From: Smittia aterrima
Lineage: Eukaryota > Arthropoda > Insecta > Diptera > Chironomidae
Assembly (NCBI GenBank): GCA_033063855.1
Contig: CP093830.1
Location: 16,368,854-16,432,853 of the forward strand
Direction of reading: 5' to 3'
DNA length: 64,000 nucleotides
Shown: positions 47,621-57,080 of the stretch, in pieces
Layout: each line of letters opens with the position of its first letter
How positions within the stretch are numbered: the first letter of the stretch is position 1
Notes under the pieces: generated by a model
The model's input: the letters and a program-made list of their open reading frames with translations, nothing else
Database searches by the model: none
Told to the model about the DNA's origin: nothing
Made by a program: the position numbers and the translations under genes

Positions 47621-48343
47621 ATGCCAGTAGTTCCATTCGTAGAAACACCAGAAGCTTATCGTGAGCAGCTCTCGTAAGTCGTCAAGGATCGAAGATTTGC
47701 AAATATTTTCTTTTATCAGTTTTTAAATCTTTTTTCTTTCTTTTTTAGTTCTGGATCTGTTCATGTTGTTCTTTACGGCGCTGAATGGGCTGAACAATGT
47801 TCGCAGATCCTCGCTGTGATGGAACAGCTCGCGAAGCAAGACGCCAACAAATCAATCAAGTTCGTGAACGTGGCTGTGGAAGAGATTCCAGAGATTGCAA
47901 AGCAGCACGAAATCGAAGCAGTTCCGACGGTGATCTTTTTCCAAAACAATAAAGCGATTCATCGCATCGACGGCATTGACATTGCGGATCTTACAACGAC
48001 TGTAAAGAAACTTGCTGGAGCTTCTGAGGGAGCAACAGAGAAACTGGAAGATCGACTGAAAGCTCTCATCAACAAGTCAAAAGTAATGGTGTTCATGAAA
48101 GGTGATCGCCACACTCCGCGTTGTGGATTCTCAAAGCAACTGGTTGCAATCTTGAATGAGACAAAAGTGCCCTACGAAACATTCGATATTTTAACGGACG
48201 AAGCCGTCAGACAAGGACTCAAGACATTCTCTGACTGGCCAACTTACCCACAAGTTTATGTAGGAGGAGAACTACAAGGAGGACTCGATATCATCAAAGA
48301 AATGCTAGCTGGTGGTGAACTGAGTAAAGTTCTCAATGCCTAA
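47621..48343 (+). CDS. GLRX3: Monothiol glutaredoxin 3 (PICOT-like)
   Basis: Predicted join 47621..47673, 47749..48343, giving 215 residues. The N-terminal thioredoxin-like domain has WAEQC in place of the WCxxC active site, as in other Grx3 proteins, and a cis-proline (AVPTVIF). The single C-terminal glutaredoxin domain has the CGFS monothiol motif (RCGFSKQLV), TYPQVYVGG and GGLDI for glutathione. The protein binds a [2Fe-2S] cluster between two monomers and works in cytosolic iron delivery and Fe-S assembly. One glutaredoxin domain, rather than the two of mammals, agrees with the Drosophila form. It is convergent with prefoldin 5. Confidence 0.95.
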
Positions 48344-48436
48344 ATTCAACCATAATCACAAAGGTTTGAGGAAACAAACTTGTCTTTGATCCAGAAGTTT
48401 ATTGAAATAAAGAAATTGAAAGGGATGATTCAGTGT

Positions 48437-49011
48437 TTAACTTTGAGCTGCTTCAGCTGGCTGCTGCGACTTCAATTGCTGGATTTTGATAGCCATGACA
48501 TCGCAAATTGCATCTCGGATTTGACTCTTTTCGTAGCCGAGAATTTCGATTTTTTCCATTTGCTCGCTCACGAATTCAACTTTACGTTTGAAGTAATCCT
48601 TTGCGCTTTCACGATCCTCCTCAACGTAATACCCAGTTCCGATGTCGACAATAACGTTGTTGATATCCTTAATTCTTCCGGGGACGTACATACTTCCAGT
48701 GAGTGGGATGAGACAAGTCTTGTCATTCCAATTCTCTTTAAACATATCAAGAGCTTCTTTGCTGGCTCCGTACTTGCTCTTTGCCATCTTCAGAGTGTTC
48801 AACGAATCCTGGAAAATGTTGAGTTCCTGAAAGTAATGAATCACATTCAAAATTAAATATTTTTTCACTCGGCATGGGCAGATGTTCAGAAAAATTGAAT
48901 TATCTTCACTTGATCGAGTTGGTTCTTGAGTTGAGTCAACTGTTGTAAGTTGAGCTTCATCAAGTCGATTTGTTGCATTTGCGGCTGTTCGCTGTTTGAG
49001 ATTGTAGCCAT
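48437..49011 (-). CDS. Pfdn5: Prefoldin subunit 5
   Basis: Predicted complement join 48437..48826, 48910..49011, giving 163 residues. It starts MATISNSEQPQMQQIDLMKL. The N-terminal coiled coil is followed by the beta-hairpin core (LIPLTGSMYVPGRIKDINNV, IGTGYYVE) and a C-terminal coiled coil, the alpha-class prefoldin layout. Prefoldin is a hexameric co-chaperone that hands actin and tubulin to the CCT chaperonin. It shares a 187-bp divergent promoter with ATPAF1. Confidence 0.96.
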
Positions 49012-49198
49012 TTCGGGAAATTTAATATTTTTTTTTACAAACTTAGAGAACTGGATGAATGGAAGGTTGTGCAACTTCTTTGACTCTTGGAACGCGTTTG
49101 AATGGAAACATTGAAAACGCTCGTTGTTATTCAATTTTTTTTTCTTTGGAAAAGTTTCTCTTGCAAATCATTGCAAACGAGCTTTGATTTTCATCTCG
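49012..49198. promoter_or_regulatory. Bidirectional promoter, prefoldin 5 / ATPAF1
   Basis: These 187 bp separate two divergent start codons. No TATA box is seen on either strand. Both genes are housekeeping, which fits a shared TATA-less promoter. Confidence 0.55.
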
Positions 49199-50139
49199 AT
49201 GGCATTACTTCGATCGGTTTTATATTCAGGAAGCCGAATAATATCGAGAAACATCAGAATGTCAGCGAACATGCAAGAAAAAGCTGCTGAGGCTATCGAA
49301 AAGATAAAAGCAGGTGACTTTTAGATTTAATTCCATTTCTAAAGTGTTACTTACACAATTCTTCCTTTCAAGACAATCCATATTTTGACAAGTACGCTCA
49401 GAAGATTGCGAAAGTCCAGGAGACTGCTCCCGAGAAACTTCTTCATCGGTTGGAACAACAAGCCGCGAAAACTAAGAAAGAAGAAGCTAAGGCTCGCAAT
49501 TACACGGAACTAATGAATCCGAAGAAGGCAGCAGCGGAAGCTAAATCTGAAATCCCTTACAAGAAACTTGAAGATTTGATGAAATTGGATCTGATTCAAG
49601 GAACTCCAATTGAACAAGTTAAAGAGATCTGGCTTGAGTATCACAAACACAAAGATGTTATCGCCGCTGTTATTCCAACTGAAGCTTTCGATAAACTCAT
49701 GAACACAGCGAAAAAGCATCCAATCTTTATTATCCCGATCCCAAGATCGCAAGGCTTCGAATTCATCATGTTCCAGTTTGCAGCTAATACAGTTCATTTC
49801 ACTCCTTTGCTCTGCTATCAGGTAATTTGCTGAACTTCTTATTAAATCTCTTTATTGACTTTTCTTCCTCGCAAGGTTCATAAGGAGAACGCTCCAGAAT
49901 GTCTGAACATTGTTCATTACACAGAGTTCCGTGATCAAGGAATTGTTCTGATGCGTGGAGAATACGACGTCAACGTTTTGACTGCACAGGAAGCGCAATG
50001 TTTGGCTAATCAACTTCAACTTTATTACTCGAATCCTACTGAGAGCAAGGTGAAGATTCTGGAAACTTTCACGAGCAAGCCCGACAGCTTTAAGCACATG
50101 GACGTGATTAGAGAGCTCGAAAACTTACAAATTGCTTAA
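49199..50139 (+). CDS. Atpaf1: ATP synthase mitochondrial F1 assembly factor 1
   Basis: Predicted join 49199..49313, 49373..49821, 49876..50139, giving 275 residues. The N-terminus MALLRSVLYSGSRIISRNIR is an arginine/serine-rich mitochondrial presequence. The body matches the ATP11 family: KKHPIFIIPIPRSQGFEFIM, then LTAQEAQCLANQLQLYY near the C-terminus. The protein chaperones F1 beta subunits during ATP synthase assembly in the matrix. The ORF is open upstream of ATG 49199, but that ATG is the one followed directly by the presequence. Confidence 0.95.
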
Positions 50140-50190
50140 ACAAAAAAATAATAAAATTGCTTGTAATTCAATTGACTTAAAATTATTTTA

Positions 50191-52071
50191 TTAGAAAATT
50201 TTAAATTTATTGACTTCCCGACTTATTCGTTCGTTCTGGAATTTTCTGAATGTTGGTTCAACTCTTTGTGATCTAAAGTGTGTTTCAGCTTTCGGCTGGT
50301 CAAATTGTGTTCCTGACCTTTGACGTTGATCTTTCCGAACGAAGTCAGATGGATCTAAAAACAGTGGATCTATTCTACGTCCTAATCGTTTGGGTTTAAA
50401 GAATGAATAATTTCCATTAAACAATTGGTTTGTATTCGTTGGTGAAGAAGTGAAATGGTCAGCTTCTTTTTCATTGATTTCTGTCCTACGAGAATCGAAG
50501 AGATTGCAATTTTCCTTTGGCCGGGCTTTCTCAACAAAGTTTGTTTCAATAGTAGTTTCTCTGAACTTTCCCGATTTAAAGAAATTCATTTTTCTAAACT
50601 GTGAGCTCTTCGTTGCTTCCTTTAGGTCAGCAAAATTGTTGAAGAAATCATTTTCATTCGAAATTGGAGAATTATTTAAGAAATCGTCCTTCATTGTTTC
50701 ATCTAAATATTCCGGCTCCAAATATTCGTTTGTCTCGTTAAGTAAATTGTCATCGAATGGATCAGGTGAAGCAGCAAAAATTCGCTTTGTTTCCATGCCG
50801 ACTTCAGGAATTGACTTTTGCGGTGTTTCAGCAACAAAGTTTGTCGGAATATCCATTAGCCATTGATTAATGTGAAGATTCTTCTCTTCATCGTTATCAC
50901 CTTCGTGTTCCAATTCGTGAAATAACATTTTATTTTCGTCGATAGGCGAATCCGAAAACCATTTCTTAATGTGACAATTTGTCTCTTCGCTTTTATCATA
51001 TTCGTTTACTAATTCGCGAAGGGCCATTTCGTTTTCGTCGACATTTCCCGGAAAAGCGAACTCCTTTTGATCGTAAAATACAGGACGAATGTAAGGAACG
51101 AATCGTTTTTCTGTTGTAGGTTTTTTCTGCTCTGGAATTTCGTGATCGACAGAGAAAGCTGATGCGTTCTCGAAAGGATCTCCATCAGAAATCATTTGTT
51201 TGACACAAGAAATTAACGTTTCGTTGATAACTCGTTCTTTTGATGAGAAAACATTGTGAATGTCTAAGATCTTTCCCTGAATATCTTTCAAAGGATCAGG
51301 TAAGCCAGCGAGTAATTCAGACTCCAACATAATTGTTGCAACTTTATCAGCGAGTTGATAAGCAATATCCATTTCAAACTCTGGTCTTTCGTTCAAAGGA
51401 AAGAAATCTTCTGGGTCTGTTGTGATGGATTTTTTGGTTCGTTCTTCTACTGGCGTTGAAGCAACTTTCGGTTTGAATAATGCAGAATTTAAGGTTTCAA
51501 TAGAGATATTTGAAGCTGCTGCTGCTGGAGTGTTCTTGCTGTTTCCTTTTTCGTTCATTTGATTGATTTGTTGACCTTGTGGGTGATCGATAAATAAATT
51601 AGGAGCAAGTTTCTTTTGCTCAACAGGTTGGCTTTTAAATTGCTTTTCAGGTAGTTTTGTTTGTGGCCGGAAAATTTTCTTTTTCGGTGAGTCTGAGAGA
51701 AACCGAGACGGGTCAAAATTGGCGCTTTGTTTGTAACTTTCTGAGAGATTCGTCCACGGCTCAACTTTCTGTTTCTTTATTTTTCTGACTGGAGCAAATG
51801 GAACGGCAAATGGAAAAGCAATTGGACGATTAACAGTCACAGGATTCGGCAAAACTTCCGGCGGCTCTGCAATCGGATCTGTGTTTCTGTTCTTCTTGAG
51901 GATATGTGCGTTGAGTGACTTGATCGTGAATAAACGTTTCGTGTTCTTCTTTTGGATTCCTCCAGGAATATTCTTCATATTGATCTTAAGATTCTTCTTA
52001 GCAGCCAAAGCGTCAGTTAGCTTCTTGTAGTAATCCAAAGGATCAAACGATGACGCGTTACTAGAATTCAT
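50191..52071 (-). CDS. Unrecognised 626-residue disordered protein with a 33-residue repeat
   Basis: A single exon runs from MNSSNASSFDPLDYYKKLTD to EVNKFKIF. I do not recognise the family. The N-terminal 120 residues are basic (KNTKRLFTIKS, RKIKKQKVEPW), so nuclear import is plausible. The rest is low-complexity, rich in N, E, F, P and S, with SDSPKKK, DSP and SSP sites that could be phosphorylated by proline-directed kinases. Residues about 344-376 and 377-409 are two equal-length copies of a DENxM...EL..E.D...EEN.HI..W..D.P unit (16 of 33 identical by eye). No signal peptide or membrane helix is seen. The long intact frame and distinct composition argue for a real, fast-evolving gene. It is convergent with ATPAF1, 51 bp apart. 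Confidence 0.75.
   Translation of the reverse strand: MNSSNASSFDPLDYYKKLTDALAAKKNLKINMKNIPGGIQKKNTKRLFTIKSLNAHILKKNRNTDPIAEPPEVLPNPVTVNRPIAFPFAVPFAPVRKIKKQKVEPWTNLSESYKQSANFDPSRFLSDSPKKKIFRPQTKLPEKQFKSQPVEQKKLAPNLFIDHPQGQQINQMNEKGNSKNTPAAAASNISIETLNSALFKPKVASTPVEERTKKSITTDPEDFFPLNERPEFEMDIAYQLADKVATIMLESELLAGLPDPLKDIQGKILDIHNVFSSKERVINETLISCVKQMISDGDPFENASAFSVDHEIPEQKKPTTEKRFVPYIRPVFYDQKEFAFPGNVDENEMALRELVNEYDKSEETNCHIKKWFSDSPIDENKMLFHELEHEGDNDEEKNLHINQWLMDIPTNFVAETPQKSIPEVGMETKRIFAASPDPFDDNLLNETNEYLEPEYLDETMKDDFLNNSPISNENDFFNNFADLKEATKSSQFRKMNFFKSGKFRETTIETNFVEKARPKENCNLFDSRRTEINEKEADHFTSSPTNTNQLFNGNYSFFKPKRLGRRIDPLFLDPSDFVRKDQRQRSGTQFDQPKAETHFRSQRVEPTFRKFQNERISREVNKFKIF
50845..51042 (-). 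repeat. Two-copy 33-codon tandem repeat inside the orphan protein
   Basis: Copy 1 spans 51042 down to 50944 and copy 2 spans 50943 down to 50845. Both are exactly 33 codons with no gap, beginning VDENEM and IDENKM and ending WFSDSP and WLMDIP. Conserved positions include D-E-N, M, E-L, E-x-D, E-E-x-N-x-H-I and W-x-x-D-x-P. Confidence 0.8.
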
Positions 52072-52486
52072 TTTTGCTGATGTAAATGAAAATAAAAAGA
52101 GAAATTAAAGGAAATTCACGTTTGAATCAGAATTATCGAATGAATCTAATTGATCTGAAGATAGCTGATATAAATATTTATTAAATATGCTCCTTTTACC
52201 ATGAGAATTTAATTAAATTACGAAATAATTTCTCAAAAACTTCACAAAAATTCAAAATAATTTTTTTAAAACTTTGACTTCAGTTAGAACTTTTTGACCT
52301 TATCGAAGACGTTTCTCATCTATCTGCTTGAGGTTATCTGTAGTGTTCTTTATTTTTCTTTAAACGAACAAACATTTAATGAGATTTACATTTAATTAAG
52401 ATTTTTTTTGATAAGTTTCCAGCCAATCGCGAGTTGTTAGTAAGTGACAGCTTCATCGAGAGATGCTTTTAGGTTGAGAAAATAAT
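52072..52486. other. Spacer between the orphan gene and neuropeptide F
   Basis: It should hold the promoter of the orphan gene and the NPF 3' UTR. A minus-strand AATAAA at about 52348-52353 suits NPF polyadenylation, some 135 nt after its stop. No ORF is seen. Confidence 0.45.
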
Positions 52487-53576
52487 TTAATTTGTTGTCT
52501 CTGGAGGATTTTCCAACAAGTATCGAAGGTAATTATTGGTGAATTCTTTCGACATTACTTCATTTCCTCGTTTCCCGAATCTGTGAATGAAATAATTTTT
52601 TAAATAAAAACTCAATTTTCAATCAAAGAAGTTTAAGAGAGAGATGGAAAGACGATTTAATGATTGGAGAAAGTAAAAAGGAAACTTAAAATCTAACCTG
52701 GGTGTTCGCGAATGAGTTTTGTCAATTTGATCAAGCATTAATGTCAATGCACTAAGCAATGAATGTGAACCTCCTTCAAAATCGGTCGACCGAGACCTGA
52801 AGAACAGCAGCCAGAAAGAAAGAGAGAGAGGAAGAGAAAGATTCTAATCTGATTAATTCTCAGTCTAAAGGACACGCAAAATTTATGACGTCAGTTTTAA
52901 GCTGTTTTGTAATTAATGTAGAGAAAAGCGGTTTGACAACTTCCCTCGAGTCTCGAGAGCTTTTGCGTCATTGGGCGAACAAAATAGATTACGCGATATT
53001 TCATTGATTCCGTGTGGTCTCTTGTTATTCGATTAAACAATGATTTTCGTGTGAAATGGGAAGCTCATGTGTCGGAGAAGAAAGTCGAGAAGCCTTTCTC
53101 ATGAATATCAATGATTGCCTTCGATGTCAAAGGAAACACAAGGAGATTCGCTTGAGAGAAATGTGTTCAGCCATGCGACATTTAGTGCAGTCAGAGTTTT
53201 TTTTTCATCAACTTCAAGTGAACAGCACTCAGGTTTCAATAAGTGGAAATGGAAAAGTTGCGGTGAGATGAGAAAACGAGAAGGATAAAAAAATGAATTG
53301 AAAATGAAATGATAAACAGCGAGCGATGGGAATATTTGCTCATCGTAATGTGTAATTGAGCGAGAGAAGATTAACAGGAAAACTATTGGTCTTAGTCTAC
53401 CTTGGTCTTGCGAATTGATGTCTGTTCTCGAGGTCCTGTAGATAGCGAATAGCGTCAGCGACTGAATTGACGTCATGTTGTTCCTGAGCAGGATTTGCAG
53501 TCGTCTCATTTATGGCGATCAAGATCAAAGCGAGCAATAAGGTTGCCGCCGTCATTCGTTGAATTGTCGACATCAT
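52487..53576 (-). CDS. NPF: Neuropeptide F precursor
   Basis: Predicted complement join 52487..52580, 53401..53576, giving 89 residues. The signal peptide (MMSTIQRMTAATLLLALILI) is followed by the mature region. This starts near NPAQEQHDVNSVADAIRYLQ and ends LENRHQFARP, with R-F-G-K-R completed across the intron. Exon 1 ends CCA AG|GTAGAC; exon 2 starts A|TTC GGG AAA CGA, so glycine donates the amide and KR is the cleavage site. The mature peptide would be a long NPF ending ARPRF-amide, as in mosquitoes. A C-terminal flanking peptide of 26 residues follows (GNEVMSKEF...PETTN). NPF acts through an NPY-like GPCR in feeding and motivation. The 820-bp intron splits the conserved arginine. An acceptor directly upstream of the ATG (53583-53585) predicts a spliced leader. 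Confidence 0.93.
52812..52841 (+). repeat. Purine-rich GA tract in the NPF intron
   Basis: About 30 bp of almost pure A/G, mostly AG and AAG units, lies within the NPF intron. It could bind GAGA-type factors or be a simple-sequence tract; nothing in the sequence decides this. Confidence 0.5.
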
Positions 53577-55078
53577 TTTCACCCTGCAAGAAGAAAAAGA
53601 AAATTAAGTTTTCATGAAGGCAAAAGAGTTCGATTAAATTATTCAATTCGAATGTAACGTTTGCACTACAAATGTCATCTGCATCGCATGATCTCCTTAC
53701 ATTCGAAACAAAAGATACAAAAGCTAATGCATTTTTAAAGCAATTTCTTTCGATGTCTCGTAAATAATATTCTTGAGTTTATTTAATTCAAACCGAGAAA
53801 ATTCATCTTCCTCATGAATGATTCAGAGGTAAATTCATTTCATGAGAGATTGAACAATGAACATTTCTAATGAAAGCAGTTAATGTCGTTTTTCGTGGTA
53901 ATTCAAGTTCGCGTGTGAACTTGGCCATGCAACAGATGTTTAAATTAATAATAAATGTGAAATGATTTTATTTTCTTTGGCTTTTCCGAGGCTCGCGAGG
54001 AATTTATTTTTGTCAATACATTTTAATAAAATTTCCTCGTTAATTGACTTTCAATTTCATTAAGCCGATGAGCGTGTTAAATTAGTTTGAAAACCATCAA
54101 GAGAATTTCAAGCCACACAATTCAGTTTTGAGGGGAAAGCGTATCCACACAAATTTTTGGGCTTCACGCAGTAGATATTTTTCATTATCAACACGCACTC
54201 ATCTCCGATCTAAATTAATTACCACGATATCTCGTTGACACTTTATCAGAAATTTCAACGGATGGATTATGCTAAATTTGTGTTGAATGTCAAGTATGTT
54301 TCACTCGCTCTCCACTCACACTTTTTGTTAGTTTAATCCTTAAAATTCACGATATCTCTTAGAGCTCCTTTCTTTACGATCTTTCCACTGACACTGAACG
54401 CTTTCAACTGTTTGGAAAAACGTTCGCGGCCACGAATTTATACTATCGCGTTCATGTAAATTGAGGGAAGCAGCGCAAATACAACGATGAATTTCAGTGG
54501 AAATTTTAGCTTTTCGCTGTAAGCTTGATGGTCAAAAAATGATTACTCTGACGTAAATCTCACGGGAATTTGGGACTTTTAAGTTAAATAGAGTTTAAAG
54601 TTATTAAAAATTGATCAATTTCCAGGAGCAGTTGAATTGTATCCGGGCAAAGAGGAAGTCGTGGGATGCAAAGTCAATTAGTGATGAAGGCTCTTTTCGA
54701 TTCTCTTGTTAATCGACAAATTTATTCGAAAAAAGCCTTAATTACTTTCCCCGAATAACACAATTCATTGCAACACGTCGTTAACACTCAGGTATCAATA
54801 TTTTTATTGCAAAGAACGTGCGAGATTTTATTAATTGTTTGCTTGACGATTACGCAGTTCAGAGGAGTTTCCTTCATTGCATTCACTGATTTATGACATT
54901 TTGTTATCAATAATTGAATTAATTTCTTGTCATAATTAGAGCTAAAGGAAACTCAGCTGATAAGCAAATTGAAGCTTCTAACACAGCGCTATCTGGATGA
55001 AATCTATTGGAAATAATTTTCAAAGACACATTTTCTTCAATGGAAAGTTTTCCGGTTTTGTTAGACTGATAGTCTCAT
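53577..55078. other. NPF leader intron, promoter and upstream spacer
   Basis: The first 730 bp are the proposed leader intron. From 54443 to 55078 the sequence is AT-rich spacer towards the ionotropic-receptor stop. No coding frame is convincing in either part. Confidence 0.45.
54320..54442 (-). promoter_or_regulatory. NPF: Likely NPF promoter and 5'-UTR first exon
   Basis: On the minus strand, TATAAA at 54442-54437 is followed after about 33 bp by an ACAGTT initiator at about 54410, with TCAGTG slightly further on. The transcript would then reach a donor GTGAGT after 54320. The matching acceptor (CTTGCAG) sits just before the NPF ATG, giving a 5'-UTR intron of about 730 bp. The order and strand fit NPF and no other gene. 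Confidence 0.55.
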
Positions 55079-57019
55079 TCATTTCCAATTACTTGACTTC
55101 TTCTTGTTCGTCAACCTAAAGTGAATAATTTCAATTAATAAAACAAAGAAACTTGTCACAACTGCCGTCGCTAAGAGAATAAAAATCACTGAAGCTTCTT
55201 CGATCTCAACAGATTTAATCTTCGTCCACGATTGAGAGCATTTAGGTTTTGCTGCTGTCCATCTTCGACGGTGATAAGCAACGATTCCTGATTCATATTG
55301 TCGGAGAAGTCCAACGACAATCAATTCCTTGAAAGGCGAATCTTTGGCAACTACCGGGGTTAATTTCCAGATTGGAACTAAATGCATTTCGCTGAGCTCA
55401 CAAATTTCTTCCTCCGTGAACATGTCACTGATCAATCGATAAGCACTCGAAGTGTCGACGTGAAAAGCGAATCCTCCTTTGTGCATTCGCTTCACACCTC
55501 CATCAATATCGAAAAAGTTTTTCTGTTTTACGATTTTCTTTTTAAAAAGTTCAACAGCGACTTTGTCATTCGTTTTCTCAAAATAATCTTTCATGTAAAT
55601 TTGGTCTTCCATTCCAACATCCAAGCGACTGTCAATCAACTTCCGAACTGTGTTGATGGTCTTCGGTGATTCTGTGAGGAGAGAGCTGACGATGAACGAG
55701 GAATAAAATTGATAAATTATCAAAGAACAAACGATTGTCGTGAAGATAAAAAGTCGAGTGGATAATTTTCTCGGATTTTCCGCAAAGCCTTGTTGACAAA
55801 ACACTCCGAGAGTTAAAACGAAAGCTCGCGCGCCTGAAATTCGCTGATTCTTCTGAAGAACATTCATTGAAACTGTAATAAAAGTTGATACGAGACACAG
55901 AATGATAACAACTAAAGCCCAAACCAGCGGCTCGAGTGGTTGAAGAAAAATATTTTTAATTCCCGACTTTGGATGTCGAAAAACAATTGTTGGCGCTACC
56001 CACTAAAACGAGAAAGAAGTTGAATGAACTCTTGTTTGAAAGTAGACTCACATAAGTCTCGACTGTATAATCAATGATATCAATTCGTTCAAGAATAAAT
56101 CGAAATGGAGAAATTGTTATATCGATTTGATTATTCTTAAACATTCCCATTAGTCCATTGTAAGTTCCGTTATTTAAATATCCCCATGTCAGAGCTTGAT
56201 GTAGAAACATTGAGAAGTTGTGCTTGTGCGAAAGCATTTTAATAAGTTGATAAGTTGCTCGATGCTGAGCGTCTCTCTCTGAGTCAACTTTGCCTAAAAG
56301 CAAATTTAATTAAAAGTTCTTTGAAGAAGCCTTCTCTTACTGTCTAAATAAGTTTCGAGTGTCATTCCTTTAGGAACTTTCGTGACCGCAACTCCAGTCA
56401 TCACAACAGCTCCGTTGAGGTTTGATCTCCTGTCGAACTTGCTTCCATTTAAAGTTATCTGCATGCGATTCTTTGGAGTCCAACTTCCTTTCCTTTGCAC
56501 AACGAGTTCTCCATTTGTCCTTGAATTTGGATTGTAAACGTCAAAGAGTTTAATTTCTTCTCTTTCGTTTTCTCCCACCACTGCAAGAGTCACTTCAGCG
56601 TCGAGGTTAATATTTTGTTTCTCGAAAATATTAATGGACATTTGAAAATCCTCTGACATGACGAGCCAGTTGTACGATGCGTTGAAGTAGTTTGAACGCG
56701 AACATTCATCAAAAACTTTCGTTGCTTTGCTGCAGCTGCCATCAACAATTACTCCAAGCTGTCGGCTTTCAAACTTCATCAACGACGAACTTTCAGAATT
56801 AAAATCATTTAACGAGATGTTGTAGAACGCTAAATATTTGAAGTCACTTTGTGTCATTAGCGTTCTGAGCTTTTCAATTGACTCATCACAGTAAAAGAGA
56901 ATTCCAATGTTTAAGTTGAACTTGTCGAGGAAATCAACAACAATTTCTGTGTTAAACATCAAACTTTTATTAAATGGAAAAAAACTTATGAGAACAAATA
57001 TTAAGCTTTTAAGCTTCAT
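55079..57019 (-). CDS. Ionotropic receptor (IR family, IR75-like)
   Basis: Predicted complement join 55079..56002, 56052..56293, 56341..57019, giving 614 residues. The signal peptide MKLKSLIFVLISFFPFNKS precedes a divergent N-terminal domain. The ligand-binding lobe S1 contains YNGLMGMFKNNQIDITISPF. The first helix is ALVVIILCLVSTFITVS, the pore region FCQQGFAENPRKLSTRLFIF, and the next helix YQFYSSFIVSS aligns with the SYTANLAAF position. Lobe S2 and a final helix (VIFILLATAVVTSFFVLLIE) complete the iGluR layout. IRs are chemosensory cation channels, often tuned to acids and amines. The IR75 label is a judgement from overall look. The start at 57019 was chosen over upstream frame positions because the signal peptide follows it. 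Confidence 0.88.
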
Positions 57020-57080
57020 TTCTTTAATGTTAGAGAACTTGAGAATGCTCGACTTTATATTGAAAAATGTTTTCCGATTT

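Noticed and set aside
53056..53509. Open frames on both strands in the NPF intron
   Set aside because: No family similarity, and they lie between two exons that join perfectly to give NPF.
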